A stretch of DNA of 64,000 nt from UBA12191 sp009937185 (GCA_938075155.1 CALJGL010000012.1:62001-126000), one strand, 5' to 3'; counted from the stretch's first letter, positions 10,601 through 20,155 are shown. Notes: generated by a model not told the origin, from the sequence alone. Numbers and translations: made by a program.

Positions 10601-12509
10601 GCCGGGTGGTTCGGATACCGCGATCTGTCTCGACTGTGTCATAGTGTCGGACCCACCTCCTCCACCTGCACCGGTCGCAGATTTCGTGGTAACTCCTAAT
10701 TCGGGGGACGCACCTTTGGTGGTAGCGTTCGTCAACATGTCGTTGGGAGATATTGACTCTTATTTATGGGACTTTGGAGATGGAAACAGTTCGACCGCCA
10801 GCGATCCAAATCATACTTACACAGCTTCTGGGCTTTATGATGTGACGTTGACGGTCAACGGTCCTGGTGGATCTGACACTGCTGTTTGTAACAATTGTAT
10901 TACCGTCACTGACCCACCCCCTCCACCGCCTTCCGCTCCGATAGCAGATTTTTCGGTATCTCAGACTTCTGGCGAAGCTCCTGTGACGATCGATTTTACA
11001 AATTTGACAACAGGTGATGTCACTGGTTATCAGTGGGACTTCGGGGATGGCAATGGTTCGACAGCGACGGATCCTAGTTACACATACACAGTCTCAGGTT
11101 CATATACGGTGACGTTGACGGCGATAGGCCCCGGGGGATCCGATACTGCGATTTGTAATAACTGCATTACCGTGACGGATCCACCACCACCGCCACCGCC
11201 AGCACCGGTAGCAGATTTTGTGGTATCTCCCATCTCGGGTAATGCACCCTTGACGGTGAGTTTCTCAAATCTGACGATAGGTGACGTGACCGGTTATCAG
11301 TGGGATTTTGGAGATGGAAACGGTTCGACCGCGAATGAGCCGAATCACACCTATACTTCTGTAGGTACTTACACGGTCACATTGATTGCGACAGGGCCGG
11401 GTGGATCTGATACCGCGGTATGTAACGCTTGTGTGACGGTCACCGACCCTCCTCCACCTCCAGCACCCGTCGCAGATTTTTCACTCACGCCCTCCTCAGG
11501 CGATTCTCCAGTGGTGGTCTCATTCACCAATCTCTCAAGTGGTGATATTTCTGGGTATGCCTGGGACTTTGGAGATGGTGGATCTTCGACGGCTGCAAAT
11601 CCGTCGCACACCTATTCGATAGCAGGCACATATAGCATCACTTTGGTCGCATCAGGGCCAGGGGGTTCTGATACTGCCATTTGTAATGCATGTGTGACGG
11701 TGACAGATCCACCACCACCTCCTCCTTCAACGGAGCTCTACTATCTTTCGTTTGTGAACAACACGGCTGTTCCTGGTGTGGGTACGGTGAGAGATGAAGA
11801 CATCGTTTCTTACGACCCTGCTACAGGTCAATGGGCGTTGTTTATTGATGGAAGTGATATTGGAATCGGTGGCACTGATATCAATGCCTTGAGCGTGTTG
11901 GCGGACGGGAGTGTGGTGCTCTCGATAAACTCCGGTGGCTATACCCTCTTCGGTATAACGGATGGTCCCGACTCCATCACTGTGGACGACTCAGATCTAC
12001 TGTTGTTTACCCCGACGAGTACGGGAGCGAACACGGCAGGATCTTGGAGTTTCTTCTTTGATGGCTCTGATGTCAGTTTGACTTCTAACGGTGAAGATAT
12101 CGATGGCGTCTGTGTACTCGACGACGGTTCCTTCCTGTTTTCTACTTTGGGAACAGCCAAGGGTGGTGGCCCTAATAGTCATGACGAAAATGTGGCGTTG
12201 TTCACACCGACTTCCTTAGGAGCAGCGACCTCGGGGTCATGGAGTATTTTCTTCGACGGTAGTGATGTCGGATTTGGCGGAAATGGCGCTGAAGATCTCG
12301 ATGCTGTCAGTTTAGATTTCGACGGCACATTAATTTTCTCCACAGTGGGGGATTATTCGGGTGCTGGATCTACAGGAGCTGACGAAGATATCTCAAGATT
12401 CACGGGGACATTTGGGGCAGCGACTTCAGGGTCGGCTCAGTTGATTTTGGATCTGACAACTCTGGGTATCAATGCCAGTGAAGATGTCGACGGATTTTCG
12501 ATAAGGTGA
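7641..12509 (+). CDS. Giant secreted subtilase (S8) with six PKD domains
   Basis: A 1622-residue exported serine protease. A signal peptide is followed by an inhibitor-like propeptide (to about residue 195). The S8 catalytic domain (about 215-535) carries the triad Asp254 (in AIIDEGVD), His294 (GHGTCC) and Ser470 (GTSSATP). Next come an Fn3-like domain (about 540-615), an unnamed module (about 621-826) shared with the dockerin-tailed protein, six PKD domains (about 836-1360) each led by a Pro-rich PPPPAPVADF linker, and a C-terminal beta-repeat domain containing three copies of a W..FFDGSD...ED.D.V pattern. No sorting tail was recognised. ATG 7641 follows AGGAGG. It probably degrades extracellular protein, and its large size suggests surface attachment. 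A strong terminator follows. Confidence 0.92.
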   Translation: MLRFFYMLVCLFFLSPGLVAQDQIKQWSYPYGDSQVSLVQDNPAILAILVDPAEEDPAQLISNLVRASKNYFGSGKAKAQEYPGLFYIPLEKKLDKNGLLKLTEVLASSPGIVTAAPLLHIDQADIITRPELIVTFDGSVEESDIREILNTNELRPLRTFSGLDPTYLVSFKGSPMKAFELSWELLGFDEVSAAEPNFIQDLPEMATPNDSLYANQWDMNNTGQTGGTPGADMHMSEAWDISTGSASIVVAIIDEGVDVDHPDLIANMVTGFDAVTADPTPEGVPGNANSGDGHGTCCAGIVAADGNNGLGVTGVTWNSKIMPIRIGFGNFWTQTDWIIDGLTWPVDNGADVLSNSWGGGGASTAIQNAVSYGTTTGRGGLGCPNFFASGNDNGGVSYPAAYPEAIAVGASSPCDERKSPSSCDGETWWGSNFGSTLDFVAPGPLTTTVDIAGSGGYSSGDYTTSFNGTSSATPHAAGAGALLLAVAPGLTESEVRTLMRQTADDQVGPPSEDTPGFDIYMGYGRVNCESLLLAVASNVPGPTGLSCNNSGVSTVLSWNNGASYTQVTVSRNGSVLATLSGGSTSYTDGATPTGTSSYAVRGYQGADFSSAASCSIFSIGDATDLVWAPSAAGGAVSGGQGLADALTAAGRSPLLVASLNDVSNLDIFEAVWVNLGIYPSNHVLSSGESSQLDSYLTNGTGGSFLYLEGGDTWAYDTSTTVHGRFGISGQSDGTADLSTVTGAPGAGCDLAGNSWSYGGENNWIDRLGTTGSGVVSLINPSPSYNVGIFNDAGSYKTFGASFEIAGLNDGASSRADLVSAILTCFAGVAPPPPPPAPVADFSATPTSGEVPLNVSFGNLTSGDVTGYSWSFGDGNVSSGNNPSHTYTSAGVYTVILTATGPGGSDTATCSACITVNDPPPPPAPVADFSVTPTSGETPLFVSMTNETTGDVTGYSWDFGDGGGSTASDPSHTYSSPGVYTITLTATGPGGSDTAICLDCVIVSDPPPPPAPVADFVVTPNSGDAPLVVAFVNMSLGDIDSYLWDFGDGNSSTASDPNHTYTASGLYDVTLTVNGPGGSDTAVCNNCITVTDPPPPPPSAPIADFSVSQTSGEAPVTIDFTNLTTGDVTGYQWDFGDGNGSTATDPSYTYTVSGSYTVTLTAIGPGGSDTAICNNCITVTDPPPPPPPAPVADFVVSPISGNAPLTVSFSNLTIGDVTGYQWDFGDGNGSTANEPNHTYTSVGTYTVTLIATGPGGSDTAVCNACVTVTDPPPPPAPVADFSLTPSSGDSPVVVSFTNLSSGDISGYAWDFGDGGSSTAANPSHTYSIAGTYSITLVASGPGGSDTAICNACVTVTDPPPPPPSTELYYLSFVNNTAVPGVGTVRDEDIVSYDPATGQWALFIDGSDIGIGGTDINALSVLADGSVVLSINSGGYTLFGITDGPDSITVDDSDLLLFTPTSTGANTAGSWSFFFDGSDVSLTSNGEDIDGVCVLDDGSFLFSTLGTAKGGGPNSHDENVALFTPTSLGAATSGSWSIFFDGSDVGFGGNGAEDLDAVSLDFDGTLIFSTVGDYSGAGSTGADEDISRFTGTFGAATSGSAQLILDLTTLGINASEDVDGFSIR
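10140..11730 (+). repeat. Six tandem PKD-domain coding repeats
   Basis: Within the subtilase gene, six units of about 261-267 bases, each encoding a Pro-rich linker, a VADF strand, a W.FGDG turn, a SHTYT strand and a TGPGGSDTA strand. Units begin near 10147, 10408, 10668, 10935, 11202 and 11464. They are similar but not identical, as expected for a duplicated Ig-like beta domain rather than a recent expansion. Confidence 0.9.
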
Positions 12510-12533
12510 TCTGAGTACTATCTGGATCGATAG

Positions 12534-12572
12534 GGCGACTTCGATGGATTCCCGTCGGAGTCGCCCTTTTTC
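12534..12572 (+). terminator. Intrinsic terminator after the subtilase
   Basis: GGGCGACTTCGATGG (12534-12548) pairs over 15 positions (some G-U) with CCGTCGGAGTCGCCC (12553-12567), leaving a 4-nt loop and followed by TTTTTC. Confidence 0.92.
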
Positions 12573-12818
12573 TTGATAGGGGAGTCCGAAATCTCGACTT
12601 CGAAGCGGAAGAAGTGAGGCGTGTGCCGCGAATTGTCTCGATGAGGCGATAAAACAGGCACAATTTTGGGAATCGGGGGTGGGGATCGCAAGGCTGAACT
12701 TGTCGTCATGAGAGGTTCTCGATACCTTGGCAGTGTCCACTCCCGCGTCTCTGAGAGAGTCAGGCCCAAAATGGTCCTGAAGAATCATGGCGGGAGATTA
12801 GCGAAGGATCGGAGAGCC

Positions 12819-14558
12819 ATGAAATCGTCTGTCGAGGTCAAGGATCCGGTGACAGAGAAGATTCTCGATCAATGGATGGAAAAGCCGGCTCCATTTTTGT
12901 CGGTTCTCCATGCGATTCAGGACCACTTTGGGTATTTGCCTGAAAGTGGACTTCGGCTGGTCGGGCAGCGGTTTGGTATTCCGGTGAGTGAACTCTACGG
13001 AACCGTCACCTTCTATCACTTTTTCTCATTGGAGCCCAAAGTGCTCCCGGATATTCGCATCTGTGAAAATTCAGCGTGCTGTTTGCATGATCTCGATGCG
13101 ATATGTGAGGAAATTGTCGATAAGGATCTCGGTATCCCACACTCGGGAAAAGTTGAAAAAATATCATGCCCGGGTCGCTGTGATGTCCCTGTCCCTATCC
13201 TGATAGGCGAAACATTTTTTCATGGCGCCAAATCCGGAGCCATTGAGAAGGCGACTCCTGCAACAATGCCCCTTCCTCCTGAGATAGGTTTGGAAGAGTG
13301 TCTCTTTAAAGATATTCGAAACGGAGTTTCCAGCCTTAAAAAGGCTGTAGAGGCTGGCTCGTGGCAATCTCCCAAAAGAGCTGCAGATGACCCCGAAGGA
13401 TTCATTACAGAACTGAAATCCAGCGGGCTGACAGGGAGAGGCGGGGCTGGATTTCCCACGGGTGTAAAGTGGGAAGCCGTCCGCACCGAAGTCGCTGATC
13501 AGAAGTGGATAGTTTGTAACGCTGATGAGAGCGAAGTGGGCTGCTTTAAAGACAGAGTCTTGATGGCCCATACACCTCACGCCCTATTAGAGGGAATGAC
13601 ATGCGCAGGTTTAATAACAGGTGCAGAAGTAGGCATCATTTATCTCCGTTGGGAATACCCGGAGATTTTAGAATCCTTGCAAACGGCCATCGATGAAGCG
13701 ACAGCCGCTGGATACCTCGGAGCGGATGCTTGTGGGACTGGAAAGCCTTTTCAAATAGTGATTCGAAGAGGTGCTGGCGCTTACATTTGTGGTGAAGAGA
13801 CTTCGCTTCTCAATTCATTGGAAGGAAAGCATCCTTTTCCAAGAGAGAAGCCACCATTCCCAACGACTCATGGACTGTTTCAGCAGCCTACTGTCGTCAA
13901 TAACGTAGAAACTTTTTGTGCTGTGCCTCCGATTATCGATCGGGGAGGAGATTGGTTCAGTCAGTTAGGATTGGGAGATCAACAGGGCACGCGAATATTC
14001 AGTGTCTCTGGAGATATTCAACGCCCAGGAAACTACGAGGTGCCCGTCGGTACACCCCTTCGACAACTTCTGATGGAGTTTGCTGGAGGAGCATTCGAAG
14101 GGCGTGAAATCCAAGGTGTCACCATGGCAGGAGTGAGTGGAGGCTTGGTCGGTGCGGAAGACCTAGATGTTCGACTCGATCCTGCCTCACTTAATGACCT
14201 TGGAGCGATGCTTGGTGCTGGTGGAATAGTTGTTCACGACGATACACGGTGCATGATTCAGGCGGCTCGGGAAAGCATGCACTTCCTTGCCGAAGAGTCA
14301 TGTGGCAAGTGTTTCCCTTGTCGTATCGGAACAACCCGCATGACCGAGATTTTAGATGAGTTAAATTCCGGAGAACCTGTTCGAGAGGGACTTCTGCAGG
14401 AGATTGAAGATCTCGAAGAGGTTCTGGCTGAGACGAGTGCGTGCGGCTTGGGCTTAGCAGCCCCTTACATAACACGAATGCTCAAAAAGTATTGGCCCCA
14501 ACAAATACAAGACAAAATTGACGGCTCAGGCCAAGCGCTGAAAGAGGGCTCTGAATGA
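12819..14558 (+). CDS. NAD-dependent formate dehydrogenase, fused NuoE-NuoF-like diaphorase subunit
   Basis: A 579-residue electron-transfer subunit. The N-terminal 150 residues are NuoE/FdsG-like with a thioredoxin-type [2Fe-2S] site (CENSAC and CPGRC). The rest is NuoF/FdsB-like: the FMN site GRGGAGFPTG, the NADH site with GAGAYICGEETSLL, a SLBB-like segment, and a [4Fe-4S] site SCGKCFPCR plus a later ETSACGLG Cys. It passes electrons from the catalytic subunit to NAD+, or the reverse for CO2 reduction, in the cytoplasm. The stop overlaps the catalytic subunit's ATG (ATGA). I used the ATG at 12819, preceded by CGGAGAG; longer in-frame starts (12666, 12771) give non-homologous Arg-rich extensions. 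A fusion of the two small subunits is also known in HoxF-type proteins. Confidence 0.9.
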   Translation: MKSSVEVKDPVTEKILDQWMEKPAPFLSVLHAIQDHFGYLPESGLRLVGQRFGIPVSELYGTVTFYHFFSLEPKVLPDIRICENSACCLHDLDAICEEIVDKDLGIPHSGKVEKISCPGRCDVPVPILIGETFFHGAKSGAIEKATPATMPLPPEIGLEECLFKDIRNGVSSLKKAVEAGSWQSPKRAADDPEGFITELKSSGLTGRGGAGFPTGVKWEAVRTEVADQKWIVCNADESEVGCFKDRVLMAHTPHALLEGMTCAGLITGAEVGIIYLRWEYPEILESLQTAIDEATAAGYLGADACGTGKPFQIVIRRGAGAYICGEETSLLNSLEGKHPFPREKPPFPTTHGLFQQPTVVNNVETFCAVPPIIDRGGDWFSQLGLGDQQGTRIFSVSGDIQRPGNYEVPVGTPLRQLLMEFAGGAFEGREIQGVTMAGVSGGLVGAEDLDVRLDPASLNDLGAMLGAGGIVVHDDTRCMIQAARESMHFLAEESCGKCFPCRIGTTRMTEILDELNSGEPVREGLLQEIEDLEEVLAETSACGLGLAAPYITRMLKKYWPQQIQDKIDGSGQALKEGSE

Positions 14559-17329
14559 GTACCGAAATGAAAATGGTCATCGATGGAGCTGAGGTTTCCT
14601 TCCAAGAGGGAGAGACCGTTCTCGAGGTGGCAAGAAGACAGGGCAGTTTTGTCCCGACTCTTTGTTATGACGAGCGACTTGACCCTTATGGATCTTGCCG
14701 CCTTTGTGTCGTCGAAGTGGAGGGTCGTCGGTTGCCAGCATCTTCTTGTACGCTTAAAGCCGAAGCTGGAATGGATATTCGCACAGGGAGTGATCATATT
14801 CGGAAGATGCAATCCACTCTTGTAGAGATGGTTCTTTCGGAGAATCCCGGCGACGAATGTCCACGCTGTAGAGATATTGGTACTTGCGAAGTCCATGAGT
14901 TGGCAGAAGAGTTTGAGGTTTCAAGAGATCGATTTCTTGGAGCAATAAGTAATGCCTCAAAAGACGATTCCAATCCATTCCTTCTGAGAGATTATGATCG
15001 GTGCATTTCTTGTTACCGTTGTGTTCGGATCTGCGATGAGGTCGAGGCTGATCATGCGATCACGATGACAGGTCGGGGTTGGAACAAAGGGATCGCTACT
15101 GCATTCGATGGTGGCTTGATGGATAGCGACTGTACCCTCTGTGGTCAGTGCATTTATACATGTCCTACCGGTGCACTCGCAGATAAGAAAATGGTGAATC
15201 AAGGCTCGAAGCCTGGTGAAATCGAAATTACCCGAAGCGTTTGTCCATATTGTGGAACCGGTTGCTCTATCAACCTCCACAGTCTCGATGGCAAAATGAT
15301 CGGAGTCACTCCTGTTCTCGATGGCCCAGTGAACGAAGGTGCCTTATGTGTGAAGGGGCAGTTTGGTTTTGATTTCGTGAATTCGGAAGATCGCCTGACG
15401 CGTCCTTTGATACGAAAAAATGGAGAACTGACACCCGTTTCATGGAATGAAGCCTTCGAATACACCGCCCAGAAATTATCGAGCGTCAGAGATGATCATG
15501 GGCCTAAAGCATTTTATGCCATCGCTAGTGGAAGAGCTCCTGGCGAAGGTTCATATATGCTGCAAAAGTTTACTCGCGCAGTGATGAATTCAAATCAAGT
15601 CGACAATTGTTCGCGTGGCTGACACAGTCCTACGGTCGCCGGTCTGGCGGCCTCTATTGGACGTGGAGCCATGTCAAATTCGATTCCCGAGATCGAAGAC
15701 GCAGACATGATGCTTTGCGTCGGGACGAACATGACAGAGTGTCATCCCATTATTGCGGTTAGGGTGAAAAAGGCCGTCCGTAAGGGTGCAAAACTGTATG
15801 TTGTAGATCCTCGGAAGATTCCGCTGACAGAATACGCCACAGGGCATCTTCCTTTGAAGTTAGGCTCCGATGTTGCTTTGTTCAATGCCATGGCAAAAGT
15901 CATCATCGATGAAGGCTTGGCTGACATGGAATATATTGAAGAGAGAACCGAAGGTTTCGAAGAACTGAAGAAACATCTGGAACCCTTCACTATCGAATAC
16001 GGCGAAGAGATTTCAGGTGTCCCTGCAAAACTGATTCGGGAATGTGCGATCGCATATGCCTCTGCAGAGAGCGCAGGGATCTACTACACCCTTGGGATAA
16101 CTGAACATATTTGCGGAGTGAGTAACGTTCAGAGTCTTTGCAATTTGGCTCTCATCACCGGAAATCTTGGAAAGCGTTCAGCTGGAGTGAACCCATTAAG
16201 GGGCCAGAACAATATTCAGGGTGCAGGGGACACAGGCGCGCTGCCGAACAACTATCCGGGATTCCAATCAGTGGACGATCCTGTCAGTCAGGCGAAATTT
16301 GAAAAGGCCTGGGGTGTGCCCATGGATCCCCATAAAGGGATCACGAAAATCGCAGCATTGGATCATGCTGTCGATGGTCGCATCAAAGCGATGTGGATCT
16401 GCGGTGAAAATACGTTGGTCACAGATCCAGATGTTAAACACACAACAAAAGCTTTAGAGTCTCTCGATTTCTTGGTCGTTCAAGATATGTTCTTGACCGA
16501 TACAGCGAAACTTGCAGACGTGGTATTCCCTGCCGCTGCATTTACAGAGGTGGATGGTTTCTTTACGAATTCCGATCGTCGAGTTCAGAGAATTCGAAAG
16601 GCTGCAAACCCGCCGGGTGACGCAATGCCAGATTGGTGGATTATTGCTCATGTCGCCAAGCGCATGACTAATGACGTCCATTTCGATTACGAAAACAGTG
16701 AGCAGGTCTTCGATGAACTCGCTTCGCTTTCGCCGATTTATGCGGGATTGAATTACGACAGAATTGAGCGAGGTGATCTGGCCTGGCCAGTTCCAGAGTT
16801 GGATCACCCGGGAACACCGATTCTTCACGAGGGAGAATTCCTCAACGGAAAAGGTAAATTACAGTTACTGAATTATGTGCCGCCTTCCGAAAATCCCGAT
16901 GAAGAGTATCCGTTCTACCTGACAACAGGCCGGCGACTGCCGACTTACCACAGTAATACCATGACAGGACGCTCGGGTGGTTTCCGCATACTTGTTCCCA
17001 ATGAGTGGCTGGAAATCCATCCCGCAGATGCAGAGAAGCTCGGGTTGGAAGATGGAGATTGGTCCAAGATCAAATCAAGACGTGGAGAAGTGATCACGCG
17101 AGTGGCTATAACGAAAACATCTCCAAGGGGCACTGTATTCATGAGCTTTGCATTCCCTGAAGAGGTGATGACTAACATTGTCACCAATCCAGAAGTGGAT
17201 CCCAAAACCGAGACTCCGGAATTCAAAGTTGCGGCGGTTTCGATTGTTCGGGTGGAAGCTCCGACGGGACTTGGAGCCAGTGAACCATTGAGGGCGAATC
17301 CTGACGTGGAAGATCCTCATCTTGGTTGA
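14555..17329 (+). CDS. Selenocysteine formate dehydrogenase, catalytic molybdopterin subunit
   Basis: A 924-residue protein read through UGA (15620-15622) as Sec356, in the context CSRG-Sec-HSPTVAGL that matches the active site of molybdenum/tungsten formate dehydrogenases. The N-terminus is a [2Fe-2S] domain (DPYGSCRLC), then a NuoG-like [4Fe-4S] site (ECPRCRDIGTC) in which the usual His ligand appears to be Asn, then two ferredoxin [4Fe-4S] clusters (CISCYRCVRIC and CTLCGQCIYTC). The bis-MGD domain begins with a further cluster, CPYCGTGC; the dinucleotide-binding domain is at the C-terminus (TGRRLPTYHSNTMTGRS). It oxidises formate to CO2 with NAD+ through its partner upstream. It is cytoplasmic, with no Tat signal. 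A GGUCU-loop SECIS follows the UGA. No fdhD or Sec-machinery gene is nearby. Confidence 0.93.
15634..15652 (+). promoter_or_regulatory. SECIS hairpin of the formate dehydrogenase gene
   Basis: GGUCGCC (15634-15640) and GGCGGCC (15646-15652) form a 7-bp helix with one U-G pair, closing the loop GGUCU (15641-15645). The loop sits about 19 nt after the UGA and is identical to the apical loop of the E. coli fdhF SECIS that binds SelB, so it is the expected recoding signal. Confidence 0.9.
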
Positions 17330-18440
17330 AGTCGATCACTTTGACGTCACCGGTCATGGGGGTGAATTTGGAATAGGGTCTCCCGCCCGGTTGGAAATCA
17401 AGAGTGGAGTCGTCACCCTCATCTCAAAAGATGGGCAGCGACACGCTCTTGATTTGCACCATTGTGAAGCCAGTGTCGTGGGTACTTGCTTAGATGTTCT
17501 TGATGAAGTTTCCGAGATCGGATTCTCGACAAAAAACCCGCAAGTATTTACAGAGATCTTAAAAGTTGCCCCCCTTGATCTTGAAACTTCACTTCAAGAA
17601 ATGGCGAAGATTCTTTATAAGACAAAAAAATCGAAGAATCAGATCTATGTTTTCTTGTTGTTAATTTCAGTGGGCATCATTGGTTCACTCATATTTTTTG
17701 AGCGACAGATATCTAAGAATGTCATCGATTGGATTCCAATAAGTGTTGATCAAGTCATAGGTGAGTCTGTTCATGATCAAATGATAGAGTCGCAAACAGA
17801 AGTCTCAGATGGGATTCTCGTTGAATCTCTGCAGGAAATATTGGACTCGTTGACTCCATACATTCCTTCCGATGAGATTGAGCCAAGAATGGTTCTCATC
17901 GTGAGCCCCGAAGTGAATGCGTACTGTCTTCCTGGTGGATATATCACGGTATTCACCGGACTTCTTGAGCTGGCCGAGTCGCCAGATGAAGTGGCTGCTG
18001 TTCTCGCGCACGAACTTGCTCATGCCACTGAGCGACATGGATTGAAATCGGTGGCCAGAGTGACGGGAACGGCTGTGGCGTTTCAGGTGTTGATCGGAGA
18101 TATGTCTGGGATTCTTGCCGCTGGAGGAGAAACGGCTCTTCAAATACTCAATCGTGGCTACGGTAGAGACGACGAGCGCGAAGCGGATGATGTTGGATTA
18201 GAAATAATGACCGCAGCAGGGTGGGACCCTATGGCGATGTCTACTTTCTTTGAGCGATTGTCAGATCAGAAGAATATAGAGATTCCGGATTGGCTCTCCA
18301 CTCATCCTCATCCGTTAATCAGATCTTCTAGAATTAAGGAATCACTCCGACTGAGGGAATCGAAGAAGACTTCTTCGGGTGTCGGAACTGCTCCCGTCAT
18401 CGATTGGGCAGGCGTGAAGCGTACTCTCGAAAAGTTGTAA
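17322..18440 (+). CDS. M48-family membrane metallopeptidase
   Basis: A 372-residue protein. The first 60 residues form a small beta domain (FDVTGHGGEFGIG...) like the DUF7092 unit found before M48 peptidases. A TM helix lies at about 108-126, and the catalytic domain carries HELAH (230-234, within VLAHELAHATERHG) and the downstream Glu-bearing EREADDVGL motif that completes the zinc site. It resembles Oma1/BepA-type proteases that clear damaged membrane or outer-membrane proteins. It starts with TTG at 17322, overlapping the formate dehydrogenase stop by 8 bp, so it is probably co-transcribed with it; the ribosome-binding site is weak. No functional link to formate metabolism is known to me. 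Confidence 0.85.
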   Translation: MVEVDHFDVTGHGGEFGIGSPARLEIKSGVVTLISKDGQRHALDLHHCEASVVGTCLDVLDEVSEIGFSTKNPQVFTEILKVAPLDLETSLQEMAKILYKTKKSKNQIYVFLLLISVGIIGSLIFFERQISKNVIDWIPISVDQVIGESVHDQMIESQTEVSDGILVESLQEILDSLTPYIPSDEIEPRMVLIVSPEVNAYCLPGGYITVFTGLLELAESPDEVAAVLAHELAHATERHGLKSVARVTGTAVAFQVLIGDMSGILAAGGETALQILNRGYGRDDEREADDVGLEIMTAAGWDPMAMSTFFERLSDQKNIEIPDWLSTHPHPLIRSSRIKESLRLRESKKTSSGVGTAPVIDWAGVKRTLEKL

Positions 18441-18451
18441 GGGAAAAGGCA

Positions 18452-20155
18452 TTGGCGAAAGAGCTGGGTAGCGAAGATAAATCTGGAATAGGCGTGACCG
18501 CTTTAAAATTCCTGATTCTATATTTATTTGTCGCTTCACTGACAACTCTCTGGGATCGAGACGAGCCACGTTTTTCGAGAGCGGCTGTAGAAATGGTCGA
18601 GACGGGGGATTTCTTAGTCCCACGATTCGACGGCGAGTTGAGGCCAGATAAACCGCCATTGGTGTATTGGTGCATGAGTCCTTGGATTCGTCTCCTAGGA
18701 GCGAATGACTTCGCTGTCAGAATCCCTTCCGTACTGGGCAGTCTAATGATGTTGCTTGCAACATTTCATATCGGAAAAAATCTAGGCGGGTTCGCAGTCG
18801 GAAAAAGAGCAATGATTCTGCTGGGGTGCATGCCTTTACCTTTATTCATAGGAACGGCTGCAACCGCAGATGGCACACTTCTCGCCGGAGTTACTGTGTC
18901 ATTAGCAGTATTGGTGGATCGGATCCAATCGGGACCCCACAAGTTTCATATTTGGATTTTGACGGCGGCTTTGTCATGGGCCTTGTTGGCAAAAGGCCCG
19001 GTAGGGTTGGCCGCTTTCTGGTTGGGATCTTTGTTTTTTGCCGCGTTTGGAAGAAGTTTGATCTCTCTCGATCGTCGTTGGTGGGTTGAATCTACAATTG
19101 CAACGATGATCGCGGTCGGTATTTTTCTCGCTTGGGGAATCCCAGCAAATATTGAGACGGGTGGTGAACTCGCTCGGTTAGGGCTGGGGCGACATGTTCT
19201 TCAAAGATCAACGGAGGCTTTAGAGAGTCACGGTGGATCTGGCTGGCTCGGGTGGATTTTCTCTCTCCCATTTTATATCCCCGTTCTACTTCTTGGAGCA
19301 GCACCCGCTTCTGCATTGTTAATCCCTGGTGTTCTTCGAAGAGGGACACTTTCTAAAGATTCAAAAATCGCGCTACTTCTTTGCGGACTAATTCTTCCGG
19401 TATTGTTTCTGATGACTTTGGTTGCCACGAAATTGCCTCATTACATTCTTTCTGCATTTCCAGGTGTGGCTGTAGCTTGTGCTTGGATTTGGACTCGGAA
19501 TGAAGAAGAGGGGGTTCAAGGTTGGATCTCTTCTCCATCGGGTCGCCTTGGTCGGGGGCTATGCATATCACTATTGACACTTCTCGCGGTCGGCTGGCTT
19601 TGGGCCGTTCATGATATTTCTAGTTCTGTATTGTTGGCATTACCCGCGACAGGATGCATGGCCATCTCTGTTATCAGTATTAGTTGTTGGAGATCGGGAG
19701 CGGCATTTAGTTCATTCAGGGGCCCTGGAGGAAGTGCGATGTTGCTAGCGCTCAGTTTTTCAGTCCTATTGTTGGGTGCGGGGAAACTGGAACCTGAGTG
19801 CAAGATCGCAAGACCAGTGAAGAAGGTGATTGAGAGCAGCGAATCTCCCTTGTCTCCGGTTTCGACTTTGGGTTACTTCGAACCTTCACTCGTTTTCACT
19901 CTCGACAGAACCCCTGTCCTCGGGGAGAACACGATTGAGCGTTTATCGAATCAATCTGCATTCGAGTCGACAATGGAGTGGATAGAGCGTGAAGGGTCGG
20001 GTTGGTTGATCAAGGCTCATGGAGTGGGTGAACAGAACCAAGAAACGAATGCTCTCGAAAAAGAAGAGAGAACGACTCTTCAATGGTTTAAAAGGATCTT
20101 TAATTATTCAAATGGTCAGCGGCTTGAAATCGAACTTTGGTTACGTTCTTCCTGA
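18452..20155 (+). CDS. ArnT-like polyprenyl-phosphate glycosyltransferase (GT83/GT-C)
   Basis: A 567-residue multi-pass membrane protein. The first periplasmic loop carries the GT-C catalytic motif RDEPRF, followed by EMVETGDFLVPRFDGELRPDKPPLVYW, typical of ArnT/PMT relatives that move a sugar from an undecaprenyl-phosphate carrier to an acceptor such as lipid A or protein. About a dozen TM helices follow, then a C-terminal soluble tail. The acceptor here is unknown. I prefer TTG at 18452, which has AAGGGAAAAGG upstream, over TTG at 18404, which would overlap the M48 gene by 37 bases. Its 3' end overlaps the convergent PAP2 gene by 40 bases. A neighbouring PAP2 phosphatase fits a carrier-lipid role. 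Confidence 0.85.
   Translation: MAKELGSEDKSGIGVTALKFLILYLFVASLTTLWDRDEPRFSRAAVEMVETGDFLVPRFDGELRPDKPPLVYWCMSPWIRLLGANDFAVRIPSVLGSLMMLLATFHIGKNLGGFAVGKRAMILLGCMPLPLFIGTAATADGTLLAGVTVSLAVLVDRIQSGPHKFHIWILTAALSWALLAKGPVGLAAFWLGSLFFAAFGRSLISLDRRWWVESTIATMIAVGIFLAWGIPANIETGGELARLGLGRHVLQRSTEALESHGGSGWLGWIFSLPFYIPVLLLGAAPASALLIPGVLRRGTLSKDSKIALLLCGLILPVLFLMTLVATKLPHYILSAFPGVAVACAWIWTRNEEEGVQGWISSPSGRLGRGLCISLLTLLAVGWLWAVHDISSSVLLALPATGCMAISVISISCWRSGAAFSSFRGPGGSAMLLALSFSVLLLGAGKLEPECKIARPVKKVIESSESPLSPVSTLGYFEPSLVFTLDRTPVLGENTIERLSNQSAFESTMEWIEREGSGWLIKAHGVGEQNQETNALEKEERTTLQWFKRIFNYSNGQRLEIELWLRSS

Noticed and set aside
10140..11730. Regular repeats that might be a CRISPR array or recombination array
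   Set aside because: They are in frame, about 264 bases long, and encode PKD domains.
12666..12818. A longer N-terminus of the NuoE-NuoF protein
   Set aside because: The extension is Arg-rich without domain match, and ATG 12819 has a good GGAGAG site.
15611..15670. Stop codon splitting the formate dehydrogenase into two pseudogene pieces
   Set aside because: The UGA is at the known Sec site, the frame continues with HSPTVAGL, and a GGUCU SECIS follows, so it is a selenocysteine codon.
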